This document shows positions 8,434 to 17,455 of a stretch of 64,000 bases of DNA, in pieces. The DNA is from Arthrobacter antioxidans (GTDB lineage Bacteria; Actinomycetota; Actinomycetes; Actinomycetales; Micrococcaceae): the NCBI RefSeq assembly GCF_023100725.1, contig NZ_CP095501.1, positions 3,472,001 through 3,536,000 on the forward strand, read 5' to 3'. The notes below the pieces were generated by a model. It was not told where the DNA came from. It ran no database searches and saw only the letters and a program-made list of their open reading frames with translations. The position numbers and the translations under genes were made by a program. Position 1 is the stretch's first letter; every line of letters begins with the position of its first letter.

Positions 8434-9912
8434 ATGACCGATGAGACGAAGGACACCCCCGGTACCCCCGCGCAGGAACCGGACACCCGGGCCAGGGAGG
8501 TGTCGGACGATTTCGCCGTCCGGGAGCACACCTCCGCCTCGGGGCTGAAGTACACGACGACGACCGGGCGCCTCGTCCTGCGGCGCGAGGAGACGAAGGA
8601 CGGCAAGGCGGACGGCTTCAAGCCGAAGGCCGAGATCTTCATCGTCGCGTACACCAAGCAGGACGCGGAGCCGGACCGGCCCGTCACCTTCGCCTTCAAC
8701 GGCGGCCCCGGGTCCGCCTCCGTGTGGCTCCACCTGGGACTGCTGGGTCCGCGCCTGGTGGACTCGGGAGACGTCGGCGCCATGACGCCCGCCCCCTTCG
8801 GGCTCGTCGACAACCCGGGCAGCCTGCTCGAGTCGAGCGACCTCGTCATGATCGACCCCGTGAACACCGGCTACTCCCGCGTCGTCGACGGCGAGGCGGC
8901 CGACGAGTTCCACGCCTTCGTGCAGGACCGCGACCTCGTGGCCGAGGTCATCCGTCTCTGGACCACGCGGAACAACCGCTGGCTCTCCCCCAAGTACCTG
9001 GTGGGCGAGTCGTACGGCACGCTGCGCGCCGTCGCGGTGGCCGGGCGCCTGTTCGACGCCTACGGCATGGCGGTCAACGGACTCGGCCTGATCTCGACCG
9101 TGCTCAACATGTCCACCCTGCGCTTCTTCCCGGGCAGCGACCTGCCCTACGCGCTCCACCTGCCCACCTACGCAGCCATCGCGCACTACCACGGGCGGCA
9201 CGGCGACCGGGAGCTCTCCGACGTGCTCCGCGAGGCCGAGGAGTTCGCGGCCCGCGACTTCGGCTACGCGCTGACGCAGGGCCACCGCTTGAGCCCGGCG
9301 GAGTACGACGACGTCGTCACGCGACTGCACGCCATCACGACGCTCGACGAGGGCTTCATCCGCCGCACGAACCTCCGCTGGGCGTACCACGAGTTCGCCG
9401 CCGAGCTCCTGCGCGGGCAGGGCCTCGCGGTCGGTCGCATCGACGGACGGTTCGCGGCCCGCCCCGAGAACCGGCAGGCCTCGGACTCCTCCGACGACCC
9501 GAGCATGCGGGCGATCACCGGGCCGTACTCGGCAGCCATGAACCACTACGTCCGGGCGGAACTCGGCTACGAGAACGACCTCCCCTACGAGATCCTCACC
9601 GCCCGCGTCCAGCCCTGGAGCTACCGGACGTTCGAGGGCGCCCCCGTCGACGTCTCCGGCGTCCTCGAGCGGCTCCTCGTGCACAATCCGGCGCTGCGCG
9701 TACACGTGGACTACGGCTATCACGACGGCGCCACGCCCCACTTCGCGGCCGAGTACGTCTGGGCGCACATGGACCTCGACGACGCCGCCCGGGCCCGCTT
9801 CACGCACCACTATCACGAGGCCGGCCACATGATGTACCTCAACCCGGTAGCACGAGACGCCCAGCTGCGCGCGCTGGCGGCATTCGTCACGGACAACCGG
9901 ACCGCGCAGTAG
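8434..9912 (+). CDS. S10 family serine carboxypeptidase-like peptidase
   Basis: The 492-aa protein belongs to peptidase family S10 (alpha/beta hydrolase fold). The oxyanion-hole segment FAFNGGPGSASVWLHLG lies near residues 86-102, and the nucleophile Ser193 in YLVGESYGT. The Asp is in RVHVDYGYHDGATPHF (about residue 426) and the His in YHEAGHMMYL (about 465), so the triad is complete. There is no signal peptide, so it is cytoplasmic, unlike eukaryotic vacuolar members. A TAGTCT box at 8422-8427 ends six bases before the ATG and no ribosome site is present, so a leaderless transcript is likely. Substrate is unknown. Confidence 0.9.
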   Translation: MTDETKDTPGTPAQEPDTRAREVSDDFAVREHTSASGLKYTTTTGRLVLRREETKDGKADGFKPKAEIFIVAYTKQDAEPDRPVTFAFNGGPGSASVWLHLGLLGPRLVDSGDVGAMTPAPFGLVDNPGSLLESSDLVMIDPVNTGYSRVVDGEAADEFHAFVQDRDLVAEVIRLWTTRNNRWLSPKYLVGESYGTLRAVAVAGRLFDAYGMAVNGLGLISTVLNMSTLRFFPGSDLPYALHLPTYAAIAHYHGRHGDRELSDVLREAEEFAARDFGYALTQGHRLSPAEYDDVVTRLHAITTLDEGFIRRTNLRWAYHEFAAELLRGQGLAVGRIDGRFAARPENRQASDSSDDPSMRAITGPYSAAMNHYVRAELGYENDLPYEILTARVQPWSYRTFEGAPVDVSGVLERLLVHNPALRVHVDYGYHDGATPHFAAEYVWAHMDLDDAARARFTHHYHEAGHMMYLNPVARDAQLRALAAFVTDNRTAQ

Positions 9913-9981
9913 ATCATCAGTAGGATGATGAAATCGACCGGACGTGACCCTCACGGCCGGCCCTGATCATAAGGACACACC

Positions 9982-10095
9982 ATGCTGCTGAAGAAAATCC
10001 TCTGGGCCCTCGTACCCGTCATCGCATCGCGCCTGATGAACCGGCGTGGGGGCCAGCCGTCACGCGCCAGCAAGACGCGCTACGACGGCAGGTAG
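9982..10095 (+). CDS. 37-residue basic membrane-associated mini-protein
   Basis: A short open frame with a good ribosome site (AAGGACAC) encodes MLLKKILWALVPVIASRLMN followed by a basic tail that ends in YDGR. One hydrophobic helix with flanking Lys and Arg suggests membrane attachment. The frame has high third-position GC. It ends at TAG 10093-10095, in the same frame as the GH15 gene that begins 37 bases later. No homologue could be recalled. Confidence 0.5.
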   Translation: MLLKKILWALVPVIASRLMNRRGGQPSRASKTRYDGR

Positions 10096-10131
10096 CAGCG
10101 GCCGGACACCACGGAACAGGAAGGCACCGGT

Positions 10132-11901
10132 ATCGCACTCCGGGATGAGGCAGGCTTCGTAGATCTCCGCTCCTATGCAGCAATCGGCGACGGTAGGACC
10201 GTCGCACTGGTGGCGCTCGACGGTTCCATCGACTGGTACCCCACCCCGGACCTCGATTCGGCCCCGGCCTTCGCCCGGATGCTGGATGCCGAGGAGGGCT
10301 TCCTCGCCCTCGCCCCCGCGGAGGACTTCTCGGTGGAGCGCCGCTACGCGGACGGCTCCAACGTCCTGGAGACCACCTACACCACGGCCGCCGGCACGGT
10401 GCGGGTCACCGATTCACTCAACACGGGGGTGGCCGGCCGGCTTCCGTGGGGCGAGCTCGCCCGGCGCGTGGACGGCCTGACGGGCTCCGTGGAGATGGCA
10501 TGGTCCGTCGCACCCGGCACCTGCTTCGGCGCCGCGTCGCCGTGGGTGGACACCGGCGCCGGGCACCCGATTCTGCGCATCGACGGCGTCGCGCTCGGCA
10601 TCCTCGGCATCGACCACGGCCTCCGGCATTCCGAAGGGCGATCCGTCGCCGGCGCCTTCACCACCTCGTCGGGCTCGAGGCACCTGGTCGCCGTCGTCTC
10701 CACGCACGGCGAGCCGCTCCCGCTCCCGGAGCCGCAGACCGTCGACGACGGCGTGGACCGCACCATCGCGAACTGGCAGTCGTGGTCGGATGACTTCGCC
10801 TACGACGGCGAGTACCGGCACGCGGTGCTGCGCAGCGCCCTCACCCTGAAGCTGCTGCTCCACAGTCCGTCCGGATCGATCGCCGCCGCGGCGACGACCT
10901 CCCTTCCCGAGAGCGCGGGGGGCGGCAAGAACTGGGACTACCGCTATGCGTGGGTGCGGGACACCGCCTACACGCTGCACGCCCTCACGCGGGCGGGGGT
11001 CCGTGAGGAGGTCCACGCCGCCGTGTCGTGGATGCTGAAGAACCTGCGGGCCCAGGGCACCGAGCTGGAGGTCTTCACCCGGCTCAACGGTGACATCCCC
11101 GAGGGCACCGATCGCCCGGACCTGACCGGCTGGCGCCATGTCGGCCCCGTCGTGGACGGCAACCCTGCCGCGGGCCAGCTGCAACTCGGTGTGTTCGGGG
11201 ACATCTTCGACATCGTGTGGCAGTACGTCCAGGCCGGCCATGCCCTCGATCCGGCGACGATGCGCCAGCTCGCGGACCTCGCGGACCTCACCTGCGACAT
11301 CTGGCAGCGCCGCGACGCCGGCATGTGGGAGTTGCCGGAGGAACGGCATTACGTGACCTCCAAGCTCGGGTGCTGGAACGCGCTGCGGTGCGCCGTCCTG
11401 CTCGCCGAGCGCGGCCAGCTCCAGGGGCCGGTGGGGCGGTGGGCCGCGGAGCGTGACCGCATCCGCGACTGGGTGCATGAGCACGGCTGGTCCGAGGAGC
11501 GCCAGAGCTACATCTGGTACCAGGGGTCCACCGAACTCGACGCCTCGATCCTCCTGCATGCGATGAGCGGCTTCGACACGGGACCGCGCATGTCCTCCAC
11601 CGTCGACGCCCTCCGCGCGGAGCTCGGCGCCGGGCCCCTGCTCTACCGGTACAGCGGGATGCAGGAGGAAGAGGCGACGTTCGTGGCGTGCGCCTACTGG
11701 ATGGTGTCGGCGCTCGTCGCCGTCGGCCGCCGTGACGAGGCCGTGGACCTGATGGAGGAGCTCGTGCCCCTGGCCAACGACGTCGGCATCATGGCCGAGA
11801 TGATCGAACCGTCCGACGGCGCGTTCATGGGCAACCTGCCGCAGGGGCTGAGCCACCTCGCGCTGATCGTCGCGGCGCTGACCCTCTCGGGAGACTCCTG
11901 A
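10132..11901 (+). CDS. GH15 family glycoside hydrolase (glucoamylase/trehalase type), start codon unclear
   Basis: The enzyme is an inverting GH15 (alpha/alpha)6-barrel hydrolase of glucosides or trehalose. Conserved parts are YAAIGDGRTVALVALDGSID at the N-terminus, GGKNWDYRYAWVRDTAYTLH, the acid-bearing GMWELPEERHYVTSKLGCW, and QEEEATFVACAYWMVSALV with the likely base Glu. The first usual start, GTG 10210, would delete the conserved IGDGR segment, yet from TAG 10093-10095 to 10210 the frame has no ATG, GTG or TTG. AGGAAGG at 10118-10124 is well placed for ATC 10132, which I use as the provisional start. The shorter form gives 563 aa. The gene ends 3 bp from a convergent DUF456 gene. Confidence 0.85.
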   Translation: MALRDEAGFVDLRSYAAIGDGRTVALVALDGSIDWYPTPDLDSAPAFARMLDAEEGFLALAPAEDFSVERRYADGSNVLETTYTTAAGTVRVTDSLNTGVAGRLPWGELARRVDGLTGSVEMAWSVAPGTCFGAASPWVDTGAGHPILRIDGVALGILGIDHGLRHSEGRSVAGAFTTSSGSRHLVAVVSTHGEPLPLPEPQTVDDGVDRTIANWQSWSDDFAYDGEYRHAVLRSALTLKLLLHSPSGSIAAAATTSLPESAGGGKNWDYRYAWVRDTAYTLHALTRAGVREEVHAAVSWMLKNLRAQGTELEVFTRLNGDIPEGTDRPDLTGWRHVGPVVDGNPAAGQLQLGVFGDIFDIVWQYVQAGHALDPATMRQLADLADLTCDIWQRRDAGMWELPEERHYVTSKLGCWNALRCAVLLAERGQLQGPVGRWAAERDRIRDWVHEHGWSEERQSYIWYQGSTELDASILLHAMSGFDTGPRMSSTVDALRAELGAGPLLYRYSGMQEEEATFVACAYWMVSALVAVGRRDEAVDLMEELVPLANDVGIMAEMIEPSDGAFMGNLPQGLSHLALIVAALTLSGDS

Positions 11902-11904
11902 CGC

Positions 11905-12405
11905 CTACTGGCCGGCGAAGTGGATCCAGACCCCGACGACCCAGGTGGCCCCGGCCAGGCAGGCGAGTGCCAGCTCGGCGAGGATCCCGAAGCCCGTCGC
12001 CTTCAGGGCGTGGAGGCTGGAGGTCACCGCCTCCCGCGCGTTCCGCTGCCGGGCGAACTCGCTCAGGAACAGTCCGAGGGCGAACCCGACGAACAGGCCG
12101 ACGACGGGGATGACGAACATGCCGGCGATCCCCGTGAGCACGCCGATGGTGACGGACCGGCCCGGGATCCGGCGCTGCCGGAGCGTCCTGCCGGTGAGGA
12201 CGAGTCCGGCGGCGAGGCCGGCACCCGCGAGGACGGTCCCGATCGTGAAGACCGTCCAGCCCGTGGCGCTCCCCACCGTGAGCGCCCAGACGAGCATCGA
12301 CACGATGATCAGGATGCTGCCCGGCAGCACCGGCACCACGACACCCGCGATACCGACGGCGATCAGGGCCCCGCACACCACGGTCATGAGCAGCTGAAGA
12401 TCCAT
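11905..12405 (-). CDS. DUF456 family membrane protein
   Basis: The 166-aa protein has about four membrane helices, starting MDLQLLMTVVCGALIAVGIA with the family-typical GVVVPVLPGSILI. It continues with glycine-rich helices VIPVVGLFVGFALGLFLSEF and the amphipathic turn FARQRNAREAVTSSLHALKA. This matches DUF456, a membrane family of unknown function with a glycine-zipper-like region. The start was placed at the ATG 12405 rather than the longer frame because the family begins there. No ribosome site is visible and a weak AAGACT box lies upstream, so the message may be leaderless. Confidence 0.85.
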   Translation of the reverse strand: MDLQLLMTVVCGALIAVGIAGVVVPVLPGSILIIVSMLVWALTVGSATGWTVFTIGTVLAGAGLAAGLVLTGRTLRQRRIPGRSVTIGVLTGIAGMFVIPVVGLFVGFALGLFLSEFARQRNAREAVTSSLHALKATGFGILAELALACLAGATWVVGVWIHFAGQ

Positions 12406-12531
12406 GGACCCAGTCTTGCATCCCGCCGTGCGGCGCGGCGTCCGCGGTCTTTCCACCCGCCGTCATGGGATACTTCTAGGGAATACTAAGCCACCTTAGC
12501 GAGCCTGCGGGCCCTGAGATCAGGAGGACCG

Positions 12532-13584
12532 ATGAGCACACCGGCAACAGGGAACACGGACGGCGAGCGGCGCGGCGCCGACGCGCCCGAGCACGCCCAG
12601 GCCCAGGCCCAGGACAACCCCACCGAGCTGATGGACACCCACCGCACGGGAGCCGGGGAGAACGCCTCCGGCGCGTCGGCCGTGGGGCCGTCGGCCACAC
12701 GGAGCGGGGGCAACGACGCCGGGAGCGGTTACGACTCCGACGACGAGGACTCGGGCGGCGACTACGTCCCGGGCATGTATTCCGGCAGCTCGGCCGACAC
12801 CGAGGACAGCACGCCCACCCGCCGGCAGGCCGCGCCGATCTCCGCCTCGCGGGACGAGCCGCGGCCCGCGGAGCACACGAGGACGCAGCCCCACACGCAG
12901 GTGGTCCCCGTGACGTCCACCGGCAAGCGCGACGAGCGCGGCACCACCGATTCCGGCAGCGACCGTCCGCTCCCGCGCGGCGCCGTGGTCGCATCGGGGG
13001 TCCCCAGCCCGTCCGACCGCAAGCTGCTGCACCAGCGCGAGAAGGAACACTTCGGGGGCATGAAATTCGGCTCCGCGTTCTTCGGCTGGCTCACCGCCAC
13101 GGGCATGTTCGTGCTGCTCTCCGCCCTCGTGGCCGGTCTGGCCGCGCTGTTCGGCGTCGGCGGCAACCTCTCCACGGAGGACCTCACGGGCGGCCCGGGC
13201 GAGGCTCAGACCGCGGCCATCACGACCGCCGTCGTCCTCGGCATCATGCTGCTCATCGCCTACTACACCGGCGGCTACGTCGCGGGACGCATGGCACGCT
13301 TCAGCGGCGCCAAGCAGGGTGTCGCCGTCTGGCTCTGGGCGGTGGTCGTCACCCTCGTACTGGCCATCATCGGGCTCATCGTCGGCAACCAGCCGAGCGT
13401 CACCGAGCGGATCCAGAGCCTCGGACTCCCCGCCCTGCAGGACTTCTCCGGGCCCGAGCTCCTCGCCCTGCTCGTGGTGGCCGCCATCGCACTCGCCGGA
13501 GCCATCCTCGGCGGGCTCGCCGGCATGCGGTACCACCGCCGGATCGACCGCGCGGACTTCGACGCCCTGGACGAGGCCCACTAG
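12532..13584 (+). CDS. Membrane protein with long disordered N-terminus and four-helix C-terminal domain
   Basis: Residues 1-165 of this 350-aa protein are Gly/Ser/Asp/Thr-rich and low in hydrophobics, so probably disordered. Residues 170-330 hold four membrane helices (FFGWLTATGMFVLLSALVAG, IMLLIAYYTGGYVAGRMARF, WLWAVVVTLVLAIIGLIVG, LVVAAIALAGAILGGLAGMR). The helix pair with YYTGGYVAGRMARFSGAKQG resembles the TIGR04086/YrzE-like small membrane family found in Actinobacteria and Firmicutes. AGGAGG precedes the ATG by five bases. No function is known. It ends at a strong bidirectional terminator shared with the convergent SDR gene. Confidence 0.8.
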   Translation: MSTPATGNTDGERRGADAPEHAQAQAQDNPTELMDTHRTGAGENASGASAVGPSATRSGGNDAGSGYDSDDEDSGGDYVPGMYSGSSADTEDSTPTRRQAAPISASRDEPRPAEHTRTQPHTQVVPVTSTGKRDERGTTDSGSDRPLPRGAVVASGVPSPSDRKLLHQREKEHFGGMKFGSAFFGWLTATGMFVLLSALVAGLAALFGVGGNLSTEDLTGGPGEAQTAAITTAVVLGIMLLIAYYTGGYVAGRMARFSGAKQGVAVWLWAVVVTLVLAIIGLIVGNQPSVTERIQSLGLPALQDFSGPELLALLVVAAIALAGAILGGLAGMRYHRRIDRADFDALDEAH

Positions 13585-13607
13585 CCGCCTGGCACGACGC
13601 ACCACAT

Positions 13608-13661
13608 GGCAGATGACAGCAGCCCCGGACTCGCAGGAGTCCGGGGCTGCTGTCATCTGCC
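13608..13661. terminator. Perfect 24-bp inverted repeat, bidirectional terminator
   Basis: Arms at 13608-13631 and 13638-13661 are exact reverse complements, with a six-base CGCAGG centre whose outer C and G can also pair. It lies between convergent genes ending at 13584 and 13670. No T-run follows on either side, so this is a GC-rich stem typical of high-GC actinobacteria. Confidence 0.85.
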
Positions 13662-13669
13662 GTCAGGGG

Positions 13670-14587
13670 CTACGGCGAAGGCATGCCGCCGTTCACGTTC
13701 AAGGTCTCGCCGAGCACGTAGCTCGACTCGGAGGACGCCAGGAAGACGTAGGCCGGCGCGAGTTCGACCGGCTGTCCCGCGCGGCCCAGCGGGGTGTCCT
13801 TGCCGAACTCGGGCAGCGCCTCCTTCGGCTGTCCGCCCGAGGGCTGCAGCGGCGTCCAGATGGGTCCGGGAGCCACGGCGTTGACCCGGATGCCCTTGGG
13901 CGCGAGCTGCTGCGCGAGCCCCTTGGTGAAGTTGTTGATCGCGGCCTTGGTGCTCGCGTAGTCCACGAGGGTGGGCGAGGGCTCGTAGGCCTGGATCGAG
14001 GTGGAGTTGATGATCGCCGAGCCGGGCTTGAGGTGCTTGAGCGCCTCCTTGGTCACGCGGAAGAACGAGTAGATGTTCGTCTTGTACGTGTGGTCCAGCT
14101 GCTCGTCGCTCAGGTCCTCGAGCGACTCGACGGCCACCTGCTTGCCGGCGTTGTTGACGAGCGTGTCCAGGCCGCCGAGGCCGTCCGCGGCCTGCTGCAC
14201 GAGGGAGATGCAGTACGCGGGGTCCTTCAGGTCACCGGGGATACAGACGGCCGTACGGCCCTCCGCCTCGATGAGGGCCTTGACGACCTGCGCGTCGCCC
14301 TCCTCCTCGGGAAGGTAGGACAGGGCGACGTCGGCTCCTTCGCGGGCGAACGCGATGGCCACGGCGGCGCCGATCCCGGAGTCCGCCCCGGTGATGAGGG
14401 CCTTGCGGCCCGCGAGGCGGCCCGTCCCGCGGTAGGAGGTCTCACCGCGGTCGGCCTTGATGTCCATGCTGGACTCGAGCCCCGGCTCCGCCGTGTGCTC
14501 GGCGGGAGGGGTGATGCTCTCGAACCGCGTGACGGGGTTCTGGAAGGTGTACTGGTCGGTCGATCCTGCGGTGTTCTCGGAGGTCAT
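13670..14587 (-). CDS. SDR family NAD(P)-dependent oxidoreductase, general-stress YhdF/GSP39-like
   Basis: The 305-aa short-chain dehydrogenase has the nucleotide motif LITGADSGIGAAVAIAFARE (TGxxxGIG), DTLVNNAGKQ (NNAG) and the catalytic YASTKAA with its preceding Ser in IINSTSIQAY. It also has the family tail VAPGPIWTPLQP...YVLGETLNVNGG. The extra 55-residue N-terminus (QYTFQNPVTRFESITPP) is typical of the YhdF/YhxC general-stress subgroup, which probably reduces aldehydes or sugars. A strong SD (CAGGGAGAAC) precedes the ATG. Substrate unknown. Confidence 0.9.
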   Translation of the reverse strand: MTSENTAGSTDQYTFQNPVTRFESITPPAEHTAEPGLESSMDIKADRGETSYRGTGRLAGRKALITGADSGIGAAVAIAFAREGADVALSYLPEEEGDAQVVKALIEAEGRTAVCIPGDLKDPAYCISLVQQAADGLGGLDTLVNNAGKQVAVESLEDLSDEQLDHTYKTNIYSFFRVTKEALKHLKPGSAIINSTSIQAYEPSPTLVDYASTKAAINNFTKGLAQQLAPKGIRVNAVAPGPIWTPLQPSGGQPKEALPEFGKDTPLGRAGQPVELAPAYVFLASSESSYVLGETLNVNGGMPSP

Positions 14588-14798
14588 GTGTTCTCCCTGG
14601 GTTGGTGCGTGTCCTGCGCCGCGACGGACACAGGAACGAAGGTCGGCCAGCCGGTGAAGCTAAGCCTGCTTACGACCCTAGGGGCGCGGGGACGCCTCCG
14701 ACAAGTCGGGCACCAGGGCCGGTCCGCGCTGGCGGAAAGCGGCTTCGAGGGCTACAGGGGATGACGGCCGGGAACAGCTCCCGGCCGAGGATCGATTG

Positions 14799-14897
14799 CT
14801 AGAAGATGACGGAGAAGAAACCCGCACCGATGCTGAGGACCAGGGCGGCGACGAGCAGCCAGACGATCGGGGTGCGGAGCCTGCGCATGTGATCCAT
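14799..14897 (-). CDS. 32-residue single-helix membrane mini-protein
   Basis: A short frame encodes MDHMRRLRTPIVWLLVAALV and a second hydrophobic stretch ending GAGFFSVIF. It is one membrane helix with a basic N-terminal anchor. A TAGACT box on this strand (14906-14911) ends eight bases before the ATG, the same leaderless arrangement as other genes here. Similar tiny genes occur in Arthrobacter genomes, but I cannot name a family. Confidence 0.5.
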   Translation of the reverse strand: MDHMRRLRTPIVWLLVAALVLSIGAGFFSVIF

Positions 14898-14962
14898 AGG
14901 CGCCGAGTCTAGTCGCCATCGGTCGGCCACCCTGCATCGCCCCGGGACGGCGGGCACCCTCC

Positions 14963-15766
14963 CTAGCCCACGGCCGTCCGCCGGGCGCGCGCCAGGCGCT
15001 TCAGGCCCTCGGCCGGGCGGACGGGCTCCGGCCACCGCGGCTGCAGGTCGTCGCCGAGCGTGACCTTCCGCAGGCGCCGGCCGAACATGGGCACCACCCA
15101 CTCCCCGAGCCAGGCCGACTCGCGGCGCAGTCCCGCCACCAGCCCTGCATACCCCTCCCGCTCGGGCAGGCGCGGCGTAAGGGAGTGGTCCACGCCGAGG
15201 ACCCGCAGCACGTGCGCCGCCAGGTTCCGGTGCCCGGCGGGCGACATGTGCAGGCGGTCGGCGTCCCACAGTCCCGGATCCGAGTACTCGTCGAAGCACC
15301 AGTAGTCCACCAGGACGGCGTCGTACGTGCGCGCGATCCGCCGCACGTGCTCGTTGTAGAGCCAGTTGCGGCGCTTCATCGGCTCGAAGACGGGGCTCAG
15401 GGGGATGTCGAACCCGGTGAACAGGAGCGGGCGGGCGCCCGACGCGGCGATGCGCGCCACCACGGACTCGTACTCCCGCATGAGGGCCGGCATGTCGGTG
15501 CGCACTTCGAGGATGTCGTTGCCGCCGGCGTAGAGGCTCACGAGGGTCGGCTGGAGTGCCAGCGCACGATCCACCTGTTCGTCCCGCACGTGATGCAGCC
15601 GCTTGCTGCGGATCGCCAGGTTCGCGTACTCCCAGGCGGGATCCTGGCGCCCCAGCTGCTTGGCCACGCGGTCCGCCCAGCCCCGCACCCCGTTGGGGAA
15701 GGAGGTGTTCCAGTCACCGACCCCCTCGGTGAAGGAATCGCCGATCGCCACGAACCGTCCAGCCAT
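14963..15766 (-). CDS. SGNH/GDSL-type hydrolase
   Basis: The 267-aa esterase-like enzyme begins MAGRFVAIGDSFTEGVGDW, the GDSL block I with the nucleophile Ser. It continues with LVSLYAGGNDIL (block III, GxND) and WDADRLHMSPAGHRNLAAHV (block V, DxxH). The triad is therefore complete. No signal peptide is present, so it acts in the cytoplasm. It probably hydrolyses an ester such as an acetylated sugar or acyl group, substrate unknown. I moved the start to ATG 15766 because the family begins there. A TAGGCT box at 15774-15779 (minus strand) ends seven bases upstream, indicating leaderless transcription. Confidence 0.88.
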   Translation of the reverse strand: MAGRFVAIGDSFTEGVGDWNTSFPNGVRGWADRVAKQLGRQDPAWEYANLAIRSKRLHHVRDEQVDRALALQPTLVSLYAGGNDILEVRTDMPALMREYESVVARIAASGARPLLFTGFDIPLSPVFEPMKRRNWLYNEHVRRIARTYDAVLVDYWCFDEYSDPGLWDADRLHMSPAGHRNLAAHVLRVLGVDHSLTPRLPEREGYAGLVAGLRRESAWLGEWVVPMFGRRLRKVTLGDDLQPRWPEPVRPAEGLKRLARARRTAVG

Positions 15767-15870
15767 TCGAAGGAGCCTAGCCACGCCCGGCGACCGGCGG
15801 ACCATCGGGCGGCGAACGGACGGTGAAGCGGGGAGGAAATATTTCCGGCCCCGCGGCGGCTGTTCCGGGC

Positions 15871-16710
15871 ATGGACCAGCGCATCGCAGTCACAGGCTCG
15901 ACCGGCACCGTGGGCGGACGTGTCGCCCGGGACCTCGCCGCCGAGGGGGTGCCGCTCATCCTCCCGGTCAGATCACCGGACCGGGCGGACCGTCTCCCCG
16001 ACGCCGTCATCCGGCAGTGCACCTACGACGACGCCGACGCGTCCGTCGCGGCGCTCGCCGGCGCCGAGGTCCTGTTCATGGTCTCCGCCGCGGAGGAGGC
16101 CGACCGCGTGGCGACCCACCGCACCTTCATCGACGCGGCGAAGGCGGCAGGCGTGCGGCACGTCGTCTACACCTCGTTCCTCGGCGCCGCCCCCGATGCC
16201 ACATTCCTGCTCGGCCGCGACCACTGGGCCACGGAGGAGTACCTGCGACGCTCGGGCATGGCCTGGACGTTCCTGCGCGACAACCTCTACCTCGACGTCG
16301 TGCCCGCCCTCGCGGAGGACGGCGTCATCCGCGGTCCGGCCGGGGACGGCCGGCTCTCCGCCGTCGCGCAGTCCGACGTCGCACGGTCCGCCGCCGCAGT
16401 GCTGCGGGCGCCCGCGGACCATGAGGGGAAGGCGTACCGGCTGACCGGCCCGGAGGCCTTCACCCTGGCCGGCGCCGCCGCCCTCCTGACGGAGCTCACC
16501 CCCGCGACCGTGCGGTTCGAGGACCAGACGTACGACGACGCGATGGCCTCCCGCGCCCACCACGGTGCCCCCCGCTGGCAGGTCGAGGCCTGGGTGAGCA
16601 CGTACACGGCCATCGCCCGCGGCGAGATGGCCGAGGTGTCCCCCGACGTCGAACACCTCACCGGACAGAGACCGCTCGGCCTCCGCGACCTCCTCTCGGC
16701 GCAGGGCTAG
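15871..16710 (+). CDS. NmrA-like NAD(P)-binding reductase (atypical SDR)
   Basis: The 279-aa protein begins MDQRIAVTGSTGTVGGRVAR with the GxxGxxG dinucleotide motif, then VRHVVYTSFLGAAPDATF and TEEYLRRSGMAWTFLRDNLY. These are typical of NmrA/QOR2-type quinone or NAD(P)H-binding proteins. It may reduce quinones or sense redox state. The upstream frame to 15823 was excluded because homology starts at residue 1 here. The next gene, a flavin reductase, begins 6 bp after the stop, so the two probably form an operon handling flavin or quinone redox chemistry. Confidence 0.85.
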   Translation: MDQRIAVTGSTGTVGGRVARDLAAEGVPLILPVRSPDRADRLPDAVIRQCTYDDADASVAALAGAEVLFMVSAAEEADRVATHRTFIDAAKAAGVRHVVYTSFLGAAPDATFLLGRDHWATEEYLRRSGMAWTFLRDNLYLDVVPALAEDGVIRGPAGDGRLSAVAQSDVARSAAAVLRAPADHEGKAYRLTGPEAFTLAGAAALLTELTPATVRFEDQTYDDAMASRAHHGAPRWQVEAWVSTYTAIARGEMAEVSPDVEHLTGQRPLGLRDLLSAQG

Positions 16711-16716
16711 GCCCGG

Positions 16717-17346
16717 ATGCGCAAGGACGTCGTCCCGGACCCCGCGAACAGCCGCGCGTTCTACAAGTTCCTGACCTCCGTCGTCGTGCCGCGCCCCATC
16801 GCCTGGGTCTCGTCCACGTCGGTGGACGGGGTGGACAACCTCGCGCCGCACTCCTTCTTCACGATCGCCTCGGTCAACCCGCCGATCGTCCAGTTCACGT
16901 CCGTGGGACGCAAGGACTCCGTGCGCAACATCGAGGCCACGGGCGAATTCGTGGTGAGCTTCACCCCGGAGGACCTCTTCGAGGCCGTCAACGCCACCGG
17001 CACTGCCTTCCCGCCGGAGGTCAGCGAGTTCGACGCCGCCGGCCTCACCCGGGAGCCGAGCACCACGGTGCGGCCACCGCGCGTCCTGGAGTCACCCGTG
17101 GCCCTCGAGTGCCGGCTCCACCTGATCCAGGACATGGGCGACTGCACCCTCGTCTTCGGCGAGGTGCTGCACGCGGTGGTCTCCGAGGACGTGCTCGACG
17201 GCGAGCTCCCGTCCATCGCCGCGCTCAGGCCGCTCTCGAGGCTGGGGAGGAACGAGTGGGGGACGGCGGGGACCATCCGGACGATCCCGCGCATTCCCGT
17301 CGGGGACTGGCCCGGGCACTACCGTGGGGCGCACACCGCCCCCTGA
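16717..17346 (+). CDS. Flavin reductase family protein (flavoredoxin-like, FMN-binding)
   Basis: The 209-aa protein has the flavin reductase-like domain: VVPRPIAWVSSTSVDGVDNL, the FMN-binding APHSFFTIASVNPPIVQFTS, and DSVRNIEATGEFVVSFTPED. The C-terminal GDCTLVFGEVLHAVV closes the split beta barrel. Such proteins bind FMN and reduce it with NAD(P)H or act as esterase-like flavoproteins. It starts 6 bp after the NmrA-like gene, so co-expression is likely. No monooxygenase partner is adjacent. Confidence 0.88.
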   Translation: MRKDVVPDPANSRAFYKFLTSVVVPRPIAWVSSTSVDGVDNLAPHSFFTIASVNPPIVQFTSVGRKDSVRNIEATGEFVVSFTPEDLFEAVNATGTAFPPEVSEFDAAGLTREPSTTVRPPRVLESPVALECRLHLIQDMGDCTLVFGEVLHAVVSEDVLDGELPSIAALRPLSRLGRNEWGTAGTIRTIPRIPVGDWPGHYRGAHTAP

Positions 17347-17455
17347 TACGGGCATCTCCGTCACCGGCCGCCGCCCCTGAGTACCACGCGGGGCACCGGA
17401 CGAGGGGATACTAAGGGGGCTTTCTTCTTTCTCCGCACGCCCTTACCGTGAAGGG

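Noticed and set aside
12700..13100. Direct short repeats in the 12532-13584 gene
   Set aside because: They reflect low-complexity Gly/Asp/Ser coding, not a mobile or CRISPR repeat.
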